Below, in pieces: positions 6,901 to 13,931 of a DNA stretch of 15,879 nucleotides; the first letter of the stretch is position 1; the number at the start of each line of letters is the position of its first letter. Position numbers and translations under genes: made by a program. The stretch is from Dinochytrium kinnereticum. Taxonomy: Eukaryota; Chytridiomycota; Chytridiomycetes; Chytridiales; Chytridiaceae. The stretch lies in assembly GCA_027604005.1 (NCBI GenBank), contig JADGJT010000462.1, positions 1 through 15,879 on the forward strand, read 5' to 3'. Below the pieces are notes generated by a model. The model was not told the origin of the DNA. It did no database searches and saw nothing but the letters and a program-made list of their open reading frames with translations.

Positions 6901-9319
6901 TGGCAACATTCTTCCTCCGGTGGAATCATTAAGAGATGATACTGAGACTAGGGATTCAACAAGCGGAGATTTGAATGAGGAGGGTCGCAGCGGTGTCAGG
7001 GGATTGGGAGACAGCGCACAAAACCCAGGTGTCCATTGGAGTTTGGAGCAGTTAAGAAGCGACATGAGGAACTTTGAGGTGAGATGCTTTGCTCATCCTG
7101 CCCATATTTTCCTAAGTGTAAACCTCAAAATATAGTCATTCGTCGAAACCATGGCCCGGGAGGTACGGATGCTCGAAAACGTTACCCAAGTTCACCTTCA
7201 TTCCCGGCAAAACACAATGACAAGCACTGATAGTTTTGATACCATCGCTAGCGATGGAACGCCTCCCTTCTCTCTTCTGAATGCCACCTCGCCTTCTCGA
7301 AGCCACACAATTCGGCCCTTTGAAGATACGGCATCTAACATCACTTTCCGTCATGACCGTCTCGCCGATTACTCCTCTGAGGGTGAACTTCCATACAGCC
7401 GGTCCTCGACTCCAGCCTCTGTGGGGGTATTTGGACGACTCGCCCCGGCAGAGTTCGGGTTCGACTCTCCGCCAACGGGTTTGAGGGGCTCTTCGCATCG
7501 TGGTGTCCCCCCTACTCATTTCTCATCAATGTCGAGAAGTTCGACTGGCTCTCCAACTGCGAATGATTTGCTGGATAGGATTTTGGCTGGAGGGGATACC
7601 CCACCACCATCGTTTTCGTTTAGATCGCGAAGTCCGTCCCCGCCTCCGGGCATTTCAAGTCGGCTTCCATCCTACGGGGCTATAAGGAATCGATTGGCGA
7701 CGCTGCCACCACCCCCCGATGGTTACCGGTTGAGATCCTGGGCTTCGACGACAACATCAAGGGACATTCACCTTCCTCCAATTCCGTCTCGAATCGCCCG
7801 GCAGCAGGAGACGCTTCACGCTGCCACTTCTTCACTTTCTTCTTCTGTCCACTCTTCGGCGTTTGCCCATTCATCACCTCGATATAATGACCGCGATCAG
7901 ATGGATATCTCTGATGAAGGGTCTGCTTCGAGACGTGATGAAATCTCATGGGACCGAGTTTTTGCAACCGCTTCTGACCCTGTCTTGAACATGACTTTAC
8001 ACACTCCATTGACGCTTCCCCTCCTTAACGTCCCCGAACCTCAAGTGAGCTCCCAAACGATTTCTCGTGGAGAGTCGTTCCCCGCGTCTCCGGACCCAAG
8101 GTCCGCCGTGCACCGGCTGGGAAATGAAGACAGCCATCGAATCTCCGACTCAGACTCTGAGATTGATGGTGTGGGGTCTGGGCGGGATCGGATGGCAAAT
8201 GTTGCGAGATGGGTTAGCGACACCACGATGAATTCTATAGCGGAGGGTTATGGACAGACGCAGGATCCATGTGCCCTGCTGACGCATTTTACTTCATTGA
8301 GGGTAGGCAGGACAGTTGTGCTTCCGCGAACCGAGGATGACGATGGCCCGTTTGGTGGTGTGAGGGGTCGATTCTCTGCGACGTTAACGCCTCAACGAGC
8401 ATTTGGGTCATCTGCCCCTTGTGCACGAGTGCAGATCACAAGGACCAGCTCGAGAGATCGAAGCATTGGGTCGTTTCCAAGCGACGATGAGGAAACAATA
8501 TCGACGTGGCGGAGAGGAAGACCTAGGAAACAGGCATCAAGCGCCGCCACGGCCGTCAGAATGGCCAGAGCCATCTTAGATGGGGAGTCTGGATCCTCCC
8601 GTGCGTCTCCCTTGAGCCGCGCGTCAACGCCGAGCAGCACTGGGAGCGGTGGGCGGATGCGTGATGTGGTTGTCATGGGCGTTCCTGATCTTTCACCTTC
8701 CGTCTTGTTTGGGGGAGGGGAGTTTGAGAGGAGTCGAAGGCGGGGGGAGGGCGATCGGGATGGCGCGTCATCTGCTCCGCTTTATCGACGGGGTCGAGGG
8801 GCAGATGATGAGAGTTTACAAGGTGAAATTAACAATCGACGCCCTGTGAGCAGTGCGGGGCAACCTGGGATCAACATCGACTCAATTGGTAGTGAAGGAA
8901 GATTTCGTGTGCGGAGGGGCGGGGCTGCTGATACCGTCTCTAGGGAGATGGGTGACAGGAATCTGACTAACATGCCGGTCTCAAGGGTTCGGACGCTACA
9001 GCCAAGTGGGCTTGACTCACAGGACCCCATGCCGCTGTCTACAGATACCGTCTCTAGGGAGATGGGTGACAGGAATCTGACTAACATGCCGGTCTCAAGG
9101 GTTCGGACGCTACAGCCAAGTGGGCTTGACTCACAGGACCCCATGCCGCTGTCTACACGGTCAAGGATGCTGAACCAGGATATTGAGCCGCTTATCGACA
9201 CTATTGATGGGATCCACAGAGCCTTGGTTGGTTGTGGAAGGGCTTTGACATCACTGGAGAGCACACTATCCAACCCATCAACCCCTGCAACGGGGTCACC
9301 ATCAGCCTCACGATTCTGA
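3946..9319 (+). CDS. TRIM37-type E3 ubiquitin ligase (RING, B-box, coiled coil, MATH), 13 exons
   Basis: Exons: 3946-4106, 4238-4325, 4392-4490, 4588-4699, 4809-4843, 4951-5112, 5241-5325, 5405-5538, 5597-5822, 5930-6024, 6076-6452, 6508-7078, 7136-9319. All are GT-AG and in frame, giving 1442 residues (human TRIM37 is about 964). The RING is at 57-96, with Cys pairs 57/60, 70/73, 78/81 and 93/96 and the TRIM37-like CPSCSKxGC and CPHCRSPL stretches. The B-box is at 136-169 (C136, H139, C148, C151, C156, C159, H166, H169). A coiled coil spans about 172-290. The MATH domain spans about 330-525, with WRLKVYC, GNGVAKGSFLSVFLEM, VGECWGYNRFCRLD and a final QKCLDLERYI. The order RING, B-box, coiled coil, MATH is diagnostic of TRIM37. 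Animal TRIM37 ubiquitylates histone H2A and PEX5 and restrains centriole assembly; the role here is unknown. Residues 530-1442 are Ser/Arg/Pro-rich and look disordered. ATG 4003 is an alternative start. The donor of intron 6 (5113) is the least certain junction. Confidence 0.87.
8930..9157 (+). repeat. Exact in-frame tandem duplication, 2 x 114 bp, inside the TRIM37-like coding region
   Basis: The copies are 8930-9043 and 9044-9157. They are identical by eye at every base, begin GATACCGTCTCTAGGGAGAT and end CTGTCTACA. Each encodes the same 38 residues (about 1314-1351 and 1352-1389), so frame is kept. Absence of any synonymous difference points to a very recent duplication, or to an assembly artefact. 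Confidence 0.95.
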
Positions 9320-9349
9320 TTTCACACCACATCAAGCTTTATCTCACGT

Positions 9350-9355
9350 TTTATT
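9350..9355 (-). terminator. AATAAA polyadenylation signal of the rhomboid gene (minus strand)
   Basis: TTTATT on the plus strand reads AATAAA on the minus strand, about 52 nt after the stop of the rhomboid gene at 9407. It lies in the 87-bp gap between the convergent TRIM37-like and rhomboid genes. Confidence 0.5.
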
Positions 9356-9406
9356 TAGATTATAAAGGCACAACTTTTCTCGTGCCCGCAATTAAAAAGT
9401 GCACAT

Positions 9407-10598
9407 CTAAAACCGCCTACGAACGCGCAAAAGCCAATAAAGCATCCCAAACAGCGCGCCTCCAACGTGCCCCGCACTATCTACAGTCCCTTGTCGTCCA
9501 GTACTTGCCATGTAAACATCATAACAAATAAACCCGCCGATACCCAAGATCGCTGGCACCGGAATGAAGAAAAAGAGAGTGATGGGGTGGTTCGGATAGG
9601 TAAGGGCGAAGAGGAGGGTTGCGGCTGCAAGGGATCCACTGGAGCCGTGTGATCGAGCGGGGTTATGGGACCTCCACCATGCTACACCTTTGGATTGGTC
9701 GATCATGGGACGTAAGACTTGTGAGTAGAGCATGTGGGCTATTGAGGAGGTCGCGCCTGCTGCAAGGTAGAAGAAGACAAAGTTACGGGGTCCTATAATG
9801 GACATGGCCTATGGAGGACGCGTTAGTTCTGGAGAAAATGAAGAATCGTGATCAATACTCACTGCCGGACCGAATGAGTGGAGAACGAACATGTTCTATG
9901 GAAAGAGATTTTCACCGCAGTGTACGCTTTAGACCGAGTTTTTAAGATGGGGAAAAAAAACTCACCAAGCCAAAGTGAAGTAATGTGTTGTGGGAAAAAC
10001 AGCTCGTGACCATTGTCCACACTCTGCCTTCTCTTACCGATTGCCAGCTATAATATCTTTGTTAGAAAGTCATTCGGTGGGCAAAAAAACCACCTTGAAT
10101 AAAAGTTGTCCTCCATCCACCAAAGAAGCTGCGGCTTTTCTTGGTTTGCTTGCATCTGAGCTAATGTCCAACCGGCGTATACTGTAGAAATAATGGTGTT
10201 AGAAGTTTTAAATTATCGGCAGAGTACATTGAAGTAGAATACCGTCTAGACTAACCTACAGCATTAGCGCCAATGAGACCCCAAAGTACAGAACCCTCGT
10301 CCATATATCGGTCAAAAAATCGCTTCCGAGACGATTTAAATGCTGAAAGCTTCATTCTGGTTGTGAAATATCGAATATTCAAAGACCACCGATAGATGGT
10401 CCGACTAAACGTCCCAACAGGTCCCGATTTCGTGAATAAGGATCGAGCGTTATTCAGCGGAATCTGGGCAAACGATGTCGGACGGATGATTGATGCCTTT
10501 GTCCATTGAAGATGAAAGGTTTTCTGAGGGAATGCTGAGGCCGTGTTGGGCCGTGTGAGGCACCCAAGGCCATGTTTACGAAAGAGACCAATGTGCAT
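9407..10598 (-). CDS. PCP1: Mitochondrial rhomboid protease, PARL/Pcp1 type, five exons
   Basis: Minus-strand exons in order: 10598-10256, 10181-10094, 10047-9966, 9895-9863, 9808-9407, giving 315 residues. The open frame extends up to a GTG at 10640, but the first ATG is 10598. The N-terminus is rich in Arg and Lys and nearly free of acidic residues, as expected for a mitochondrial presequence. The first membrane segment (DEGSVLWGLIGANAV, end of exon 1) is followed by GRVWTMVTSCFSHNTLLHFG, the rhomboid loop and helix with its W-R region, and then NMFVLHSFGP. The catalytic serine is about S239 in HGSSGS, and the catalytic histidine about H296 in SAGHVGGALFG. Yeast Pcp1 and human PARL sit in the inner mitochondrial membrane and cleave transmembrane substrates such as Mgm1 or PINK1. 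The gene is complete and the catalytic dyad intact. It is divergent from the ZRANB2-like gene with only 26 bp between start codons. Confidence 0.92.
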
Positions 10599-10624
10599 GT
10601 TGAAAAAATTCAAACTCTTTCCAC
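10599..10624. promoter_or_regulatory. 26-bp gap between divergent start codons (bidirectional promoter region)
   Basis: The rhomboid gene starts at 10598 on the minus strand and the ZRANB2-like gene at 10625 on the plus strand. The gap is too small for two core promoters plus two separate leaders. The 5' UTRs must therefore overlap, or each transcript must begin inside the other gene's first exon or intron. Confidence 0.55.
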
Positions 10625-11570
10625 ATGTCCCGGAAACCACTCTTCACAGAAAAGGTGGAGTATCGAGCTGGAATGCGACATCTGGGGCTGATCGATGCTT
10701 GACAGGACTGGACGTGCGGCGCATGCTTTAATGTTAACTGGGCGAAGCGGATGCAATGTAACGTTTGCAATGCCCCAAAACCTGGAAGTGGAAATGAGGG
10801 CAGTCGGGCGGGATTTGGGGGCGGTTTCAAGGATAAAGGTAGAGGCGGTACCAGGGATGCTAGAGCGCGTTAAGGCGAATCCTTAAAGCGTTGGAGCATC
10901 ATCAAACTACCAATTCTTACCACCTTCTTATCATTATTTTCACCATGGACCTGTCACGTTGGTGCAAGATGACTTTGTGGAGTATAAAGAGACTCGCTAC
11001 CAATCCGACGACGAGTACGACGACTTTGGAAGGAAAAAGAAAAAGAAAAGGGCGACCGAGCCTGATCAGTCAAGGAAGGAATCTCGACACCCTCCGGATA
11101 GCCAAGAGCTGGGAAGGAAGAGGAAAGATGCTGATGAGGAAGAAGACGATGAAGAGGATGACGGCCGCTGGGATGCATGGGCTGACATTCTTGGGGACGA
11201 GAAAAACGACACAGAGAAATCAAAGGCAGAGATTCCACCAAAAACGCACAACCAAACCCCTTCCAGATCGCGGTCACCGCCAAGTCGTAATGCAGGACGA
11301 CCACTGTCACGGTCCCGGTCACCAAGAAGCCGCCATATAGAGAGACCTCGTTTAAGGTCGCTGTCACCGCATCATCGTCATCGCCATCGATCTCGGTCTC
11401 CGTTGAGAGAAAAAGGGTATCGTAAGGGAAGGTCGCGTTCACCAGACTTCAGGAGATCCGAACGCCCGCGCTCACGCTCTCCTTCACGGAGGGAAGGACG
11501 CTGGCGATCAAAATCTCCTGAAGCGAATAGACGAAGCGCATATGGGAGCTCAAGTGATAGAAGGCGGTGA
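10625..11570 (+). CDS. ZRANB2: ZRANB2-like splicing factor: one RanBP2 zinc finger plus RS-rich tail
   Basis: Exons 10625-10654, 10706-10838 and 10969-11570 give 254 residues. The largest ORF begins at TTG 10959 and has no ATG, which shows that it is an internal exon. Residues 11-31 form a RanBP2-type zinc finger, DWTCGACFNVNWAKRMQCNVC (W12, C14, C17, N21, C28, C31). Then come GFGGGFKDK and DDEYDDFGRKKKKK, which closely match the GYGGGFNERE and DGEYDEFGRKKKK stretches of animal ZRANB2. An acidic stretch follows (about residues 100-120) and then a tail rich in RS and SP dipeptides. ZRANB2 zinc fingers bind single-stranded RNA with GGU, like 5' splice sites, and the RS tail contacts spliceosomal proteins in nuclear speckles. 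Human ZRANB2 has two fingers; this has one, matching the human second finger. Exon 1 (MSRKPLFTEK) matches the stretch just before the human second finger. The stop lies 6 bp from that of NDUFAF5. Confidence 0.88.
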
Positions 11571-11576
11571 TGGATT

Positions 11577-13033
11577 CTATTTGGGTTTACCACCCTCATC
11601 AAAGTCATCGGGGCCCTGCCCCAAGGTCTTTAGTGACACCTCGCCAGATCCTCGCTTCAATGGCTTGGGCTGGGATGGGTCAGGCTTCCATCCGATCTTG
11701 AATACTTTTTAGCTGTCAATATTGGATAGTTGTGATTACCATATTGATTATTTGAAACGTTGCTGGTATTGTTCCGTCTTTGTTACCGTAAATGGCTTTC
11801 GTGAAGTGTGAAAACTCGCCAGAAAAGAAAATATACCTTTATAAACTTCGTTTGCTGCATAAAACGTATCGCGTTTTGCAGACGTTTTTCTGAAAAAAGT
11901 TAATTCGAATGCAATGAATTCTAAAAGGTACCTTCCAAGAATGGCGTTGCTTTCTCCCATGGCTTGCAAGTCATGGATTAGTTCGAACATGGAAGGATAG
12001 TTGACAACAATCTCGTCAATGTCGACTTAACCATTAGATTCAATAACAGAAGTAGGCCAAACCTGTAAGAAGAGAGAAACCGGCTCTATTCATCAGGGAG
12101 CCTATGTCTCGTACGTCTGTTTAAGAATCAGGAGATTAATTCCACTGTCTTTACGAACCCGTCATGGGAGAAACGTGTGCAGAGACACCACCCTCCCTCT
12201 CTGTCTCCGCCAGTTGAAGAGATGTTCTTAGCATATCAGTATTCAGTTGAAGTAGTCACGCGTAAAAATACCTGAGCTCGTACAGCGTATCTCCCCCCAC
12301 GATGGATCCAACAAATGGTGCATCTGGCTTAAGCGACCTTCTTATTTGAATAAGGGTTCCTGCACAAAATCATTAGATGAGTGAGGTAATAATAGAACTA
12401 AAACAAATGTGACTCACCCGGCAAGTCATTTACCCAATGTAAGGCCATGCTGCTCACAACACAATCAAATGTATTCTCCTCAAATGGTAGGTACTCTTCA
12501 TCTGCTACAATTCGCTCCGTTGACACTGTAATCCATAAATTGATCATACTTGCCAACGAATCCAGCTTACCTCCACTTTCATTGACATAGGAAGAATCAC
12601 GAAAAAGCATTCTTTCTAAGTAGAAACAAAAATAAGTAAAAGGATGGCCCGCGATCCATTTAACCTGCCGAATCCAGTTGAACCAAGTGATCTGTAATGT
12701 CCTTTTCCAAGTGTTTGTAAATATGGCCAGCTCCAGAACCCAGATCCAAGACTTTTGGGAATCTTCGCTTTATGTCCTTTTTTACCGTTAGGTTTTCTTC
12801 ATACCTTGCATGCAGTTAGCACCAACCAATAGCCGATCCACAAGTCTGCCAGCAACTTCATCTTTTAAATAATCGACTTCTCTTGTATCTGGTCTCAATG
12901 CAGCACGGTTTCTCTGCTTCACTTTAATAGAACGATCAAACACCATCTGGACCCCAGATGGTGATGTAGTGGCCATATGTCGCATGCATTGCACAAGAGG
13001 CAGTAATCGCCTTGCAGGCCTTCCGACAATCAT
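11577..13033 (-). CDS. NDUFAF5: NDUFAF5-type mitochondrial methyltransferase, complex I assembly factor, 11 exons
   Basis: Minus-strand exons: 13033-12827, 12776-12665, 12615-12571, 12525-12418, 12359-12272, 12226-12159, 12116-12063, 12025-11932, 11889-11837, 11777-11740, 11696-11577. Frame is kept throughout, giving 328 residues (human about 345). The first ATG is 13033; the frame extends up to a TTG. The basic N-terminus ([20 protein letters not shown]) suits mitochondrial import. The family opening [14 protein letters not shown] is followed by SAM motif I ([12 protein letters not shown]80-G86), then [71 protein letters not shown] and a final [22 protein letters not shown]. Human NDUFAF5 sits on the matrix side of the inner membrane and hydroxylates an arginine of NDUFS7 early in complex I assembly. 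Thus the organism probably has complex I. Introns are 37-59 nt; two are stop-free multiples of three. The donor of intron 1 is an unusual GTTGGT. Confidence 0.92.
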
Positions 13034-13077
13034 TGCGATTTGTCCACCTCTCTTAAAATTTATATTATCATTGCGAG
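13034..13077. promoter_or_regulatory. 44-bp gap between divergent starts of NDUFAF5 and prefoldin subunit 2
   Basis: This AT-rich spacer contains AAAATTTATATTAT near its middle. Both genes must share it or use start sites inside each other's first exon. No other motif is recognised. Confidence 0.5.
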
Positions 13078-13632
13078 ATGGCTTCAAAGTCAACGGAGAA
13101 GCGGCCTTCGGACCAAGAGCTCGTCAGCCAGGTTGGAATGATAAAGTGTAATGGGAATCATGCTGATACATGAAATTCAGTTTAATTCAATGAAAAGTGA
13201 GCTCTCTGGTATTTCCCAAAAGATTGGTGAATTGGACATGGAGAGAGACGAACATAAGTGGGCGCAACTTAAAATGCATTCTTTGGCTTTAACTTCAAAT
13301 AAGATTGGTTGTGGACACGATGGTGCCATTAGATGCTGGACGTAAATGCTTTAGACTAATTGGGGGGGTGTTGGTGGAGCGAACGGTTGGGGACGTTTTG
13401 CCGACTTTAAAACAAAACCAAGAGAATGTGAGAGAGCATGCTCTTCTTAATTTTTAACATCTTTTCTTTCAGATTGAGAATCTGATAAAGCAACTGGCCC
13501 TGACATATAAGAAGAAAGAAGATGATTTTATTGCTTTCCAGGTTCGTTGTTATAACGGGGTGTTGGTCTGATTCAATATTGCAGAAAAAATACAACATCA
13601 AGATTCGAGATTCCTCTGAATTGGCCAAGTAA
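13078..13632 (+). CDS. PFD2: Prefoldin subunit 2, five exons
   Basis: Exons 13078-13131, 13181-13257, 13304-13427, 13473-13541 and 13585-13632 give 123 residues, close to yeast GIM4 (111) and shorter than human PFDN2 (154). The N-terminal helix FNSMKSELSGISQKIGELDM leads to ERDEHKLVVDTM, then the beta-hairpin signature RKCFRLIGGVLVERTVGDVLP of the PFDN2 family. The C-terminal helix contains IENLIKQLALTYKKKEDDF and ends KKYNIKI. Prefoldin is a hexameric cytosolic chaperone that hands unfolded actin and tubulin to the CCT chaperonin; subunit 2 is a beta-type subunit. The start ATG matches the expected short N-terminus. Introns are 43-49 nt. It is divergent from NDUFAF5. Because of its many short introns only small fragments of it show as open frames. 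Confidence 0.92.
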
Positions 13633-13931
13633 ACCAAATTCTCCACAATTTTCTTGTTTTTTAGTCGCATGATTAATATGATGCATGTTTATATATCATG
13701 TTAATGTTTGGCCTTTATTACATGTATATGTGCGGCTTAATGGATAATGTTCCAAAAAAGAGTAATGAAAACCTATGCAATCGAAGAATTGCGCACGCAA
13801 GCGCCTACTTTTATTGTTTTTAATATGAAGACGGAATACACAAGGCGAATATCGATATTTTACCCAATCCCAAAAAAAGTCCAGACATGATAAATTCTTT
13901 CTCAAGGACTGGCTCTTTCACAGAAAACATA
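13633..13931. other. Intergenic 3' region between convergent genes
   Basis: About 300 bp of AT-rich DNA between the stop of prefoldin subunit 2 and the stop of the membrane PDI gene. TTTATT on the plus strand (AATAAA on minus) occurs at 13810-13815 and 13714-13719, either of which could polyadenylate the PDI transcript. The minus-strand ORF at 13696-13905 has no recognisable domain and lies in the expected 3' UTR. Confidence 0.55.

Noticed and set aside
7136..7519. Minus-strand ORF of 127 codons over TRIM37-like exon 13
   Set aside because: Shadow of the coding exon on the other strand, with no domain.
8782..9273. 163-codon minus-strand ORF with a repeated 38-residue block
   Set aside because: It is the antisense reading of the 114-bp duplication inside the TRIM37-like exon; the plus-strand frame is the one joined to conserved domains.
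7151..9319. A separate 722-residue protein starting at ATG 7151
   Set aside because: The frame continues upstream to an acceptor at 7135 and joins exon 12 in phase, which links it to the MATH domain. A separate start is possible but not needed.
10695..10886. 63-codon plus-strand ORF over ZRANB2-like exon 2
   Set aside because: Wrong frame over the zinc-finger exon; the correct frame holds all four zinc cysteines.
10959..10961. Start of the SR-rich ORF at TTG 10959
   Set aside because: There is no ATG in that frame. The acceptor at 10968 and the two upstream exons coding the zinc finger restore a ZRANB2 alignment, so 10959-10968 is intron.
10945..11340. 149-codon overlapping plus-strand ORF containing ATG 10945
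   Set aside because: It is a shadow of the ZRANB2-like exon in another frame; its Lys/Thr/Arg-rich sequence has no family features.
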